From Vallitaleaceae bacterium 9-2 (lineage in GTDB: Bacteria; Bacillota; Clostridia; Lachnospirales; Vallitaleaceae): a stretch of 64,000 bases of DNA. Below are positions 10,681 to 19,466 of the stretch, one piece after another. The DNA is taken from contig CP121691.1 in the NCBI GenBank assembly GCA_038396585.1, forward strand, positions 186,001-250,000. Direction: 5' to 3'. Each line of letters starts with the position of its first letter. Within the stretch, counting starts at the first letter, position 1. The translations under genes and the position numbers were made by a program. Below the pieces are notes generated by a model. It was given only the letters and a program-made list of their open reading frames with translations. It did no database searches and was not told where the DNA came from.

Positions 10681-11583
10681 GTGGCAAAAAAAACAGTGAA
10701 AAAAAATAAGATCAAAGGGTCAAAAGCAGACCGTATAACCAATATTATTATTTACATCTTTGTGGGACTGGCAGGAATAGGAACATTACTTCCTTTTTTA
10801 TATGTACTGGCCGGGTCTTTTGCAACAGAAAAAGAGTTAACGGAAAAAGCCTTTTTCATTTTTCCGACAGTGATATCAACCAATGCATATAAGTATATTT
10901 TTGAAACGGGAGAGATATTTAATGGCTTGAAAAACTCTATTTATCTTACAGTTGTTGGAACAACCGTCAATATGTTCTTTACCACGACTTTTGCTTATCC
11001 ATTGGCAAAGACCCATCTTAAAGGAAGAAACTTTTTCCTAAAAATGGTCGTGATTACGATGCTCTTTAGCGGAGGGATGATTCCAACCTTTTTATGGGTT
11101 AAGGAGCTAGGACTTTATAATAGCTTTGCTGGATTAATTTTGTTGGGGGCGATTAACCCATTTAATATGATTATTGTAAAAAACTTTTTTCAAGAATTAC
11201 CGGCAGAACTTGAAGAAGCGGCGCGAATTGACGGATGTAATGACCTGCAGATTTTTTCGAAAATTGTACTTCCATTGTCAAAGCCAGTTATTGCATCTAT
11301 TTCATTATTCTACGCGGTAGGGCATTGGAACAACTATTTTGGACCAATGATTTATCTAAAAGATACAAGTAAAGAAACGGTGCAGATTGTACTTCGACGC
11401 ATAGTGCTACTAGCTGGTGGCGTACAGGCTGATGGAATGGACTTTGATATTTTAGGGACACCGCCAGACAAAGCGGTGAAAATGGCAGCAACGGTAGTAG
11501 CGACGGTTCCGATTCTAATGATTTATCCATTTGTTCAAAAATATTTTACTAAAGGCGTAATGGTAGGGGCCGTCAAAGGCTAA
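10681..11583 (+). CDS. ABC sugar importer permease, LplC/YtcP type
   Basis: A 300-residue second permease of the same importer. The start is a GTG preceded by AAGGAG; no better ATG is nearby. About six membrane spans, an EAA loop LEEAARIDGCNDLQIFSKIVLPLSKPVIASI (about 177-207), and the typical C-terminal ending KYFTKGVMVGAVKG common to MalG-like permeases. It starts 16 bases after the first permease stop and forms the heterodimeric channel with it. Confidence 0.92.
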   Translation: MAKKTVKKNKIKGSKADRITNIIIYIFVGLAGIGTLLPFLYVLAGSFATEKELTEKAFFIFPTVISTNAYKYIFETGEIFNGLKNSIYLTVVGTTVNMFFTTTFAYPLAKTHLKGRNFFLKMVVITMLFSGGMIPTFLWVKELGLYNSFAGLILLGAINPFNMIIVKNFFQELPAELEEAARIDGCNDLQIFSKIVLPLSKPVIASISLFYAVGHWNNYFGPMIYLKDTSKETVQIVLRRIVLLAGGVQADGMDFDILGTPPDKAVKMAATVVATVPILMIYPFVQKYFTKGVMVGAVKG

Positions 11584-11589
11584 TACCTT

Positions 11590-11615
11590 GCACATATTTG
11601 TGCCGGACTTGGCAC
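11590..11615 (+). promoter_or_regulatory. overlapping hairpins between permease and binding-protein genes
   Basis: Two small stems share bases: GCACA (11590-11594) with TGTGC (11599-11603), and GTGCC (11600-11604) with GGCAC (11611-11615). Only one can form at a time. There is no T-run, so this is not a classical terminator. It could stabilise the downstream messenger or slow the polymerase. Function inferred only from position. Confidence 0.3.
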
Positions 11616-11642
11616 GAGCATTTAAAATTTAAGGAGGAAGTT

Positions 11643-13196
11643 ATGAAGAAGTTCAAAAAACCGATTACACTAATTTTAACACTAGCACTTGTCGTATCGC
11701 TATTTGCAGGATGCGCAAAAAATGACGAAAGCAGTACAGGTTCAAATTCAGGTGCACAAGAAAAGGATGAAAATGGATTAGCACAGATTTCGATGATGAC
11801 CTTTGACTTTGAAGGAAGCCCTCTTTCCGGTGAACATTCAGAAGAAGTTATATCAACAATGGAAGAATATACACAAACAAAAGTAGATTTTACATGGGTT
11901 CCTGGGGATAACTATGAAGAGCGCCTAGGATTGACATTGGCTTCGCCAGATGATATGCCGATGATTATTGCAGTGGGCAGTATGACTTCAGCGATTACAA
12001 GTGCTGCTGAAGCGGGAGCGTTTTGGGACTTAAATGATTTTATGTTTGATGCAGAAAAATATCCAAATCTATCTCAAGCAAATCCCAATGTCAACAAAAG
12101 TCTGACGGTGAACGATCAGTTAATCGGAGTCTATCGTGCACGACCTATTGGACGCCTAGGCATGGGATATAGAGCAGATTGGGCAGAAGCCTTAGGGATA
12201 GAAGAACCAAAGACAATTGAAGACTTATACGATATGATGTATCAGTTCACATATAATGATCCGGATGGTAATGGAATTGATGACACATATGGTTTGTCCT
12301 TATGTAAATATACAGGACCGCTAGATGTCATTCAGACATATTTTGGCGTTGGAAATGCTTGGGCAGAAGTTGGAGGACAACTTGTACCGATACATCAAAC
12401 ACCGGAATATATGGAAGCACTTAACTGGTTGAAAAAAATGTATGATGATGGACTTGTCTATGCAGACTGGGCTGTTCGAGATACATCAACGTGGAGAGAA
12501 GATATTCAAACAGGTGAATGTGGTATTTATATTGATGTACTTGACAGTTCAAGACGTATCTGGGATTACTTTATAAATAATGAGATTCCGGCTGTTGAGG
12601 GAACATCCTATGAATATGCGACGATGAATTTGGTTGGAACAATTAATGATAAAACATTGGCTACTTCTGGATATAATGGATTTTTTGTTATTACTAAAGC
12701 CGCAAAAACTGAGGAAGATGTGGCCGCATGCTTAAACTTCTTAGATAAGATGTCGGATGATGCAATGATTACACTTTCATCATATGGACTTGAAGGCAAA
12801 CATTGGGTAAAAGATGAAAATGGATATTTAGAAAGTTTGATTTTAGGAGATGCAGTTGCGGCAAAAGCGTTCTCAGCACTTAATCAAACGGTGGCGTATA
12901 TCCCGAATATGAAAGCAACAGATATCGGACCAGAAATGACAGACCGCCTCTTAATTGAAGAAGAGATTAAAGCGGCCAATGTAGACTACGCTGTATTTAA
13001 CCCGGCAGCAGCCTATATCGTCAACTCTGAGACGTACTCCCTAAGTGGGGCAAACTTAGATGAAATTATTGATAATGCTAGAACACAATATATCTGTGGT
13101 GAAATTGATGAGGAAGGATTAAAAGCAGCTTGGGAAAACTGGGAACGTCAAGGTGGACAAGCGGTTATAGAGGAAATAAATGCACAACACAATTAA
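11643..13196 (+). CDS. extracellular oligosaccharide-binding lipoprotein (LplA/YtcQ-like)
   Basis: The frame is open from 11598, but the start used is the ATG at 11643 because AAGGAGG precedes it and the protein then opens with a clean lipoprotein signal. This is MKKFKKP, a hydrophobic core, and the lipobox LFAGC with the acylated cysteine near residue 22, followed by a Ser/Gly/Asn linker. The 517-residue body fits the long binding proteins paired with LplB/LplC permeases. It captures oligosaccharides outside the membrane; the rhamnogalacturonan substrate is inferred from the enzymes downstream. It ends the importer operon before a terminator. Confidence 0.9.
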   Translation: MKKFKKPITLILTLALVVSLFAGCAKNDESSTGSNSGAQEKDENGLAQISMMTFDFEGSPLSGEHSEEVISTMEEYTQTKVDFTWVPGDNYEERLGLTLASPDDMPMIIAVGSMTSAITSAAEAGAFWDLNDFMFDAEKYPNLSQANPNVNKSLTVNDQLIGVYRARPIGRLGMGYRADWAEALGIEEPKTIEDLYDMMYQFTYNDPDGNGIDDTYGLSLCKYTGPLDVIQTYFGVGNAWAEVGGQLVPIHQTPEYMEALNWLKKMYDDGLVYADWAVRDTSTWREDIQTGECGIYIDVLDSSRRIWDYFINNEIPAVEGTSYEYATMNLVGTINDKTLATSGYNGFFVITKAAKTEEDVAACLNFLDKMSDDAMITLSSYGLEGKHWVKDENGYLESLILGDAVAAKAFSALNQTVAYIPNMKATDIGPEMTDRLLIEEEIKAANVDYAVFNPAAAYIVNSETYSLSGANLDEIIDNARTQYICGEIDEEGLKAAWENWERQGGQAVIEEINAQHN

Positions 13197-13210
13197 TCAA
13201 AGTGTATAGA

Positions 13211-13243
13211 AAAAGGGCTATCTTTTGATGGCCCTTTTTGTCC
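13211..13243 (+). terminator. intrinsic terminator after the importer operon
   Basis: Stem AAAAGGGC (13211-13218) with GCCCTTTT (13231-13238), then T-rich sequence. It ends the importer transcript 15 bases after the binding-protein stop. Confidence 0.8.
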
Positions 13244-13245
13244 TT

Positions 13246-13402
13246 GAACAATATCTCTTCGAGATAGCGCGACAGAGTCGCTTTGTGCATCTCTAGGAAA
13301 GTCCTACTTTAGCTTTCTGCTTTAAAACTTAGCAGAAAGCGTCAAGGATCTTTCCCGCCACGAACAATATCTCTTCGAGATAACGCGACAGAGTCGCTTT
13401 GT
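13246..13402. repeat. composite hairpin repeat: 41-bp direct repeats around a 51-bp dispersed element
   Basis: Two 41-base copies (13246-13286 and 13362-13402) differ at one position. Each folds into two small hairpins, TATCTC-TTC-GAGATA and GCGAC-AGA-GTCGC. Between them lies a 51-base element (13303-13353) holding a perfect 10-bp hairpin, GCTTTCTGCT (13312-13321) with AGCAGAAAGC (13331-13340). The 51-base element recurs at 41173-41223. The block sits between the importer terminator and the PL11 gene and has no reading frame. I do not recognise the family; it may be a small non-autonomous palindromic element. Confidence 0.75.
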
Positions 13403-13437
13403 TCTAGTTAAGCATGCTGATATGAAAGGGTAGAAGA

Positions 13438-15870
13438 ATGTTAGATATTTGGATTAATGAAATATTAGATGAAACCATCACCTTGTCATGGGAAAAATTA
13501 ACTCAAGCAACAAGTTATCACATATATTGGGCGGACTATCCTCATGATACGATGCAATATGTATGTCTTGGTACAACCTCCGCATTAAGCTATAGCGTAA
13601 AAAAGTCAACGCATGTACCGCATTATTTTAAAATAATAGGAGTCGATGAAAAGGGTGAAGTGGTGGCGACGAGTAAAGTCCTTAAGACACCAATATATCG
13701 ACAGTTAGATGAGCAACTTGAAAAACTTAATCGTGGACTTATTGCAGTAAAATGTCATGAAGGTGTCTTTTTAAGTTGGCGGCTTATGCGCGATGAAGTT
13801 CATGGATATACGGACACGGGATTGTCAGGGGTAGATTTTTATATCTATAAAAATGAAGAAAAGCTGGTGTTGATTACAGAATCAACGAACTATATAGATG
13901 TAAAAGGGGTGCAGACAGATAGCTATGCGGTTCAACCTGTTTTTAAAGGTAAGCTAGGCAAAATGAGCCAAGAAGTGAAGCCATTTGCATCTGGAAACGA
14001 ATACATTGATATACCGATGGAGCCGCCAGAATCAGGGATAACGCCAAAGGGCGAAAGGTATTTTTACCGGATTAATGATATGAGTGTTGGAGATGTTGAT
14101 GGGGATGGCGACTACGAATATATCGTCAAATGGGATCCGAGTAATTCACAAGACGTATCAATAAAAGGTTACACAGGAAAGTGCTATATCGATTGTTACA
14201 AATTGGATGGACGTCTTCTTTGGCGCTTGGATATGGGGGTGAATATTCGGGCTGGGGCCCACTATACCCAGTTTATGGTCTATGATTTTGATGGAGATCA
14301 AAAAGCTGAAATCTCGGTAAAGACCGCACCGGGAACTTGTATGACACGTTATCATGAAGACGGGTCAATAAAGTCTGTTGACTATATCTCGATACCTAAG
14401 CGCGATATACTAGCAGGGGTTACTCATGAGGACAATTATGTATGTAGTGCAGAGGATTATTATAACCACTTGGTACAGGTTTTTATGGATTGGCACAAGC
14501 ACCCTGAGGTATGTAAGGGGCGTTGGCCACAGACGCTTGAAGCGTGCTTTGGCATAAAAGAACAGTATAGCTATCCACTCACACGTGAAGATGCAAAAGC
14601 TCTCGTCGATTATTTTATTGGAGTCTATGCACCAATGCGTAGTGAAAAAAATCATCTAGAGACCTTTGAAGGATTTATTTATGAAGGGCCTGAGTATCTC
14701 ACGATGTTTGCTGGAGATGGTAGAGAATTAGAGACGATAGCGTTTAAATTTGTACGAGAAGATGATGGATTGATGTGGGGAGATTATGCGATGGCCCGTA
14801 TTGAGCCATGTAACCGTGTTGACCGGTTTTTATCCGGAGTTGGGTATTTGGATGGAAAAAACCCATATCTAATTATTGCGCGTGGATACTATACTCGAAC
14901 AACCCTTGTAGCTTATCGTTTTATAGGTGACCATCACGAAGAATATTTTTCCATTGATTCGGGACATGTACCGATGGATAATCCGTTTAATGATCAGGCA
15001 CACCTACATGAAGGAAGCGACCCGGTGTATGGCTGTTTGGCGGGGCAGGGAAATCATAGCTTAGCGACAGCAGATGTTGATCAAGATGGCTATCAAGAGA
15101 TTATCTATGGTGCAGCCGTCATTGATCATGATGGCTCTGTCCTTTATAGCAGTTATGATGCGCTACCTAATGGACAGCGGGCTAAACTTGGGCATGGTGA
15201 TGCTTTACATGTGGCCAACATTAATCCTGACAAACCGGGACTGGAGATTTTTAGTGTGTTTGAGGGGGCTGAGTATGCGCCGTATGGTTTTGCCCTACGG
15301 GATGCTCAAACCGGTGAAGTGATTTTTGGAGAATATGCCTTGACAGATCTAGGACGATGTATGATTGGCGATATTGATGCTAAAACGCGTGGGTTACAAG
15401 TTTGGGTGAATGAAACGTTTGACTGTTATGGAAATCCTTTAAAGGTTAATCTACTTGGAACGAATCAATCTATTCGATGGGCAAAAGATTTGTCAACACA
15501 GATCTTAGATGGTGTAGATTATATACATGAGACCCATTCGGGTGTGATTAATGATAATGAACATGGTGTCTACTTAGCACCCAAAAACATGGCGACAAAT
15601 AATGGCACCAAAGGAAATCCGTGCCTTGTAGCAGACTTGTTTGGTGACTTTAGAGAGGAACTTGTCCTAAGAAAAGAAGACAATACAGGGGTGCGCATAT
15701 ATACGAATACGGAATTGACAACACATAAACTTTATACACTGATGCATGACATACAGTATCGTACAGGGATTGCGTGGCAGAATAATTGCTATAATCAACC
15801 TTGCTATACATCGTTTTATTATGCACGTGATATGGAATGGAAAAACATATGGGAGAGATTAAATGGATAA
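13438..15870 (+). CDS. PL11 rhamnogalacturonan lyase, probably cytoplasmic
   Basis: Cleaves the rhamnose-galacturonate backbone of pectin rhamnogalacturonan I by beta-elimination. The 810 residues start with a fibronectin-III-like region (about 1-90). The usual PL11 N-terminal beta domain follows (about 95-195), then the eight-bladed propeller, with calcium-binding repeats such as GDVDGDGDYEYIVKWDPSNSQD (about 217-238) and DFDGDQKAEISVKTAPGT. There is no signal peptide, so it resembles intracellular exo-acting YesX more than secreted YesW. An insert of roughly 90 residues near 325-430 lengthens the protein beyond the ~610-residue Bacillus enzymes. The start has a gaaaggg site. Its end overlaps the next gene by eight bases. 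Confidence 0.9.
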   Translation: MLDIWINEILDETITLSWEKLTQATSYHIYWADYPHDTMQYVCLGTTSALSYSVKKSTHVPHYFKIIGVDEKGEVVATSKVLKTPIYRQLDEQLEKLNRGLIAVKCHEGVFLSWRLMRDEVHGYTDTGLSGVDFYIYKNEEKLVLITESTNYIDVKGVQTDSYAVQPVFKGKLGKMSQEVKPFASGNEYIDIPMEPPESGITPKGERYFYRINDMSVGDVDGDGDYEYIVKWDPSNSQDVSIKGYTGKCYIDCYKLDGRLLWRLDMGVNIRAGAHYTQFMVYDFDGDQKAEISVKTAPGTCMTRYHEDGSIKSVDYISIPKRDILAGVTHEDNYVCSAEDYYNHLVQVFMDWHKHPEVCKGRWPQTLEACFGIKEQYSYPLTREDAKALVDYFIGVYAPMRSEKNHLETFEGFIYEGPEYLTMFAGDGRELETIAFKFVREDDGLMWGDYAMARIEPCNRVDRFLSGVGYLDGKNPYLIIARGYYTRTTLVAYRFIGDHHEEYFSIDSGHVPMDNPFNDQAHLHEGSDPVYGCLAGQGNHSLATADVDQDGYQEIIYGAAVIDHDGSVLYSSYDALPNGQRAKLGHGDALHVANINPDKPGLEIFSVFEGAEYAPYGFALRDAQTGEVIFGEYALTDLGRCMIGDIDAKTRGLQVWVNETFDCYGNPLKVNLLGTNQSIRWAKDLSTQILDGVDYIHETHSGVINDNEHGVYLAPKNMATNNGTKGNPCLVADLFGDFREELVLRKEDNTGVRIYTNTELTTHKLYTLMHDIQYRTGIAWQNNCYNQPCYTSFYYARDMEWKNIWERLNG

Positions 15871-16672
15871 GAAATCGATGCGAAAAGTATATTATTGCTT
15901 TCCACAAGGAAAACACAAAGTATTTACACTTAGTTATGATGATGGACGTTGTGCAGACCGACGATTAATAGAAATTATGAATCGTCATGGAATTCGCGGA
16001 ACCTTTCACTTAAATGCTGGATTAATGGGAAGTCATGACCGCATTCCCAAAGAAGAAGTAAGCACTTTATATCAAGGACATGAAGTGGCAGCCCATACCT
16101 ATAACCATCCGACGATTGCCCGTTCGCCTAGAGAAGAATTAATCGATCAGGTCATGCAAGATCGAAAAGAGCTAGAGGCACTGGTAGGATATCCTGTTCG
16201 AGGCATGTCCTATCCGAATGGATCATACAATCAACGCATTATTGAAGCATTGCCGCACCTAGGAATTGAGTACTCACGTGTGGTCGGAGGACATCAAACC
16301 TATCAACTGCCAGATAATTTTTACACTTGGCAGGCAACGTGCCATCATAATCGTCAAGGTATTGAACGTGCCAAAGAGTTTGTTGAGTTACATAAGACGC
16401 AGTATTTATATATGTTGTACATATGGGGACATAGTTATGAGTTTGATAATGACGATAATTGGGAGACCATTGAAGAAATATGTCGAATTGTTGGAAACCA
16501 AGAAGATATTTGGTATGCGACCAATATTGAGATTGTAGATTATTTAAAGGCGCTTGATCGTTTGCAGTTTAATACAGAACGCACGCAAGTGTTAAATGCG
16601 TCCCATCTGACACTTTGGCTAGATGTAGATGGGAAAAAGACGATGATTCAACCCGGTTTGAACGTGTTGTAA
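15863..16672 (+). CDS. polysaccharide deacetylase family protein (NodB fold, CE4-like)
   Basis: A 269-residue metal-dependent deacetylase-like protein. Motif 1 is FTLSYDDGRCADRRL with the paired aspartates (about residues 23-37). Motif 2 is HTYNHPT with the two metal histidines (about 76-82). An arginine/tyrosine region MSYPNGSYN follows near 115. There is no signal peptide or membrane anchor, so it is cytoplasmic, unlike peptidoglycan deacetylases. It overlaps the PL11 lyase by eight bases and is followed after 10 bases by the rhamnosidase-like gene. It may remove acetyl groups from imported rhamnogalacturonan oligosaccharides; this role is inference from context. Confidence 0.85.
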   Translation: MDKKSMRKVYYCFPQGKHKVFTLSYDDGRCADRRLIEIMNRHGIRGTFHLNAGLMGSHDRIPKEEVSTLYQGHEVAAHTYNHPTIARSPREELIDQVMQDRKELEALVGYPVRGMSYPNGSYNQRIIEALPHLGIEYSRVVGGHQTYQLPDNFYTWQATCHHNRQGIERAKEFVELHKTQYLYMLYIWGHSYEFDNDDNWETIEEICRIVGNQEDIWYATNIEIVDYLKALDRLQFNTERTQVLNASHLTLWLDVDGKKTMIQPGLNVL

Positions 16673-16682
16673 AAGAGGTGAT

Positions 16683-19466
16683 ATGATGAGTTGTGGAATA
16701 CATCCTTTTTGGTTTTGGAACGCAGATATGGATGAGGCAACGATTTGCGAACAGATACGGATGATGCATGAACAAGAGATAAGTGGATTTGTGTTATGTG
16801 CAAGGCAAGGATTAACGATTCCCTATTTATCGCAAAAGTGGTTTGACCTTGTTCGATGTGCGGTTGAAGAAGCCAAAAAATATGAAATGGTGGTATGGTT
16901 GTATGATGAGCAGCCCTATCCAAGTGGCATTAGTGGAGGAAAGGTTGTGCTGGACCATCCCGAGTTTGAAGCTAAGCGACTAGCACCCCATATTATTTAT
17001 GAGGAAATTATATCCCATGAGCAGGAGATACAGATAGAATTAGAATGGGGGAAGCCGCTCTATGCTAAGGCTTTTCCGGTAATGTCTCAAGAGCAACACA
17101 TTCTCCTAAATCAGGGCATTGATCTTAAAGAAAATATCGGGAGTATATTTCGTGAAGAGGTCTATCATGAGTCGGGCTTGACGGCATATAATCGTAAACG
17201 CTTCTTAGCATGTGATCCTTATTATAGATTGGAAGTAAACTTACCGCCCGGCTGCTATAAAATCATTGTGTTCATGGAAGTGCCGGTGCGTGGACATAAA
17301 TACTTTGACTATTTTGTGGATCCGCTAAATGCAAATGCGGTAGATTATTTTATTGAAACAACACATACACAATACAAAAAACACCTAGGTGAATTTTTTG
17401 GAGAAACCATTAAAGGTTTCTTTACAGATGAGATTCATCCGACAGGATATGAAGATCAAGTTTTGCCTTGGTCACCTCAGATGCCAAGAATTTATCATGA
17501 AACAACAGGACGTAACCTATTGGATGAACTTCCGGCACTTTTTCTTGATGGTGTTGGCGATGTAGAGAGGATACGTCAAGACTTTTATACAAGTTTAGTG
17601 GATGAATTTATAGAAAGCTATGATAAGAAAATGTTAGCGTGGTGCCATGAGAATCATTTGCAATATATTGGAGAAAAACCGATTTTAAGAAGTGAACAAC
17701 TGGCATATATGGATATTCCGGGTATTGATGCCGGACATCAAAAAGTAGGGACAACACCTGAGATGTTTAGTCAACGATATCGTGCCAATGGAAAAATCGT
17801 TGCGTCAGCCGCACATTTTTATCATAAAGAATATGCCCTATGTGAAGCTTTTCATAGTATCGGTTGGGGGCTGGAGATACAAGATATGAAGTGGACCTAT
17901 GATTGGCTCTTGCTTCAGGGGGTGACGATGTTTGTAAACCATGCATATTATAGTAATGCGCAAGGGCTTGCCAAACATGATGCGCCACCTTCGGGATTTT
18001 TTCAGATGCCTTGGTATCAACATCAAAAACAATTGTCTCAATATGTGAAAACGATAACTTCGGCTATGGATGGTGGCAAACGCCCTATAGAGGTGCTTTT
18101 GGTGGATCCAATTGTATCCACGTGGAAGTATCGGACGAAGCAAATGCGAGAAAAACGTCTATCTCAATTTGAGCAAATGCAACAAGCATTGTTTTTGGCC
18201 GGCTATGATTTTTATATTATGGATCCACGTTTGCTAGAATATTGCACCAAGGAAGAGGACGGACTGCGTTATGAAGAGCAGTTGTTCAAAGTTGTCGTTG
18301 GTCCAGATGAAATAAATGTAAAAAAGGTTCTAGAGCAATGTCAACTAAAACACATTCCAAGATATGAAGTGCTTCAACAGGGAATGAAAATTGATGGCAT
18401 CTATGCGATTGCCTGGGAGAAAGAAGGTGACCACTATCATTTTGTTGTCAATACAGCTGATTTTAGAGGACAAGTTGAACTGGTGAATCAAGACAGACAA
18501 GAGTTGAGTACATTTTACATTCGGGCCTTTGAAAGTGTGTTGATCATTAACCAAAGCGTTAAGCAAGCTTATGCACCCCAAGACAAAAGGACATGGACGC
18601 TTGATCTTGAACAAGCCTGTGCCATTAAGCGGTTAAAAGAAAATGCACTCCGAATAGATACGTGGGAGTTAACATTAGAAGGGCAGTCCCATACAGTCAA
18701 GGCAAAACCGATTATTGATCAGCTTGCCGATGGAGGATTTATGTTGCCACTAAAACGCCAGGATCGTTTTGGAACACCAAAACAATTGCTGTTTCCAACA
18801 GTATACATGAAATATGGGACGTATTTTTTTCTTGAGGTTTGTAATCCAATTAAACTGCGTGTTGAAAAAAAAGGTATATGTGGACAATGGAGTATGCTTA
18901 TTAATGGGCATGGTCTAACATCGGAAAACATTTTGCAAGAGAAAAATTATACAAAGGATGGGTATGAAGTTGATATTACATCGTATTTATGCCAAGGGTT
19001 AAACACGATTGAGGTTTTGCTTGAAGCAAAAAAATCGTGGGAAGGTATACGAACACCTATATATCTTCTGGGAGATTTTTCAGTGCATACAAAAAATGGG
19101 CGTTTTGTACTGTGTGAAAAAAGAACAAGAGGAAAGCTAGGTCAATACCAGGCAATGGGAATCCCCTACTATGTCGGTGATATTCAATATAGTTATACAG
19201 TAACGGGAGCAAAGGATATAGATTGGCTGTCTATTGACGATCCAAAGTTCCAACAAAGTGCCATGCTTATCGTTAACGGACAAAATGTAGGTGTAAGGAC
19301 ATTTTCGCCATATGTATGGAATGTAGAGAATATATGGAAAAAAGGGGAAAATCGGGTTGAGATTATTGCATCTACAACGCGATTAGGGTATTATGAAGAT
19401 CAGCATTATATAGCAAATCACACTCCTTATGGAGCATACGTAACATATGAAAGGGATTTTGAATGA
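16683..19466 (+). CDS. GH106-like alpha-L-rhamnosidase family protein
   Basis: A 927-residue glycoside hydrolase-type protein. The N-terminal pattern GIHPFWFWNADMDEATICEQIRMM followed by VWLYDEQPYPSGISGGKV is characteristic of the large GH106/rhamnosidase-like group, which starts with a (beta/alpha)8 barrel. The C-terminal third contains beta-rich jelly-roll segments (about 700-920) of the galactose-binding type. No signal peptide. It probably removes non-reducing rhamnose from oligosaccharides made by the PL11 lyase. The exact family and specificity are not proven. An aagaggtgat site precedes tandem ATG codons (16683 and 16686). Its stop overlaps the start of the GH105 gene. Confidence 0.75.
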   Translation: MMSCGIHPFWFWNADMDEATICEQIRMMHEQEISGFVLCARQGLTIPYLSQKWFDLVRCAVEEAKKYEMVVWLYDEQPYPSGISGGKVVLDHPEFEAKRLAPHIIYEEIISHEQEIQIELEWGKPLYAKAFPVMSQEQHILLNQGIDLKENIGSIFREEVYHESGLTAYNRKRFLACDPYYRLEVNLPPGCYKIIVFMEVPVRGHKYFDYFVDPLNANAVDYFIETTHTQYKKHLGEFFGETIKGFFTDEIHPTGYEDQVLPWSPQMPRIYHETTGRNLLDELPALFLDGVGDVERIRQDFYTSLVDEFIESYDKKMLAWCHENHLQYIGEKPILRSEQLAYMDIPGIDAGHQKVGTTPEMFSQRYRANGKIVASAAHFYHKEYALCEAFHSIGWGLEIQDMKWTYDWLLLQGVTMFVNHAYYSNAQGLAKHDAPPSGFFQMPWYQHQKQLSQYVKTITSAMDGGKRPIEVLLVDPIVSTWKYRTKQMREKRLSQFEQMQQALFLAGYDFYIMDPRLLEYCTKEEDGLRYEEQLFKVVVGPDEINVKKVLEQCQLKHIPRYEVLQQGMKIDGIYAIAWEKEGDHYHFVVNTADFRGQVELVNQDRQELSTFYIRAFESVLIINQSVKQAYAPQDKRTWTLDLEQACAIKRLKENALRIDTWELTLEGQSHTVKAKPIIDQLADGGFMLPLKRQDRFGTPKQLLFPTVYMKYGTYFFLEVCNPIKLRVEKKGICGQWSMLINGHGLTSENILQEKNYTKDGYEVDITSYLCQGLNTIEVLLEAKKSWEGIRTPIYLLGDFSVHTKNGRFVLCEKRTRGKLGQYQAMGIPYYVGDIQYSYTVTGAKDIDWLSIDDPKFQQSAMLIVNGQNVGVRTFSPYVWNVENIWKKGENRVEIIASTTRLGYYEDQHYIANHTPYGAYVTYERDFE

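Noticed and set aside
13246-13402. Possible CRISPR-like array
   Set aside because: Only two 41-base copies are present, separated by 75 bases that themselves recur elsewhere, and there are no cas genes.
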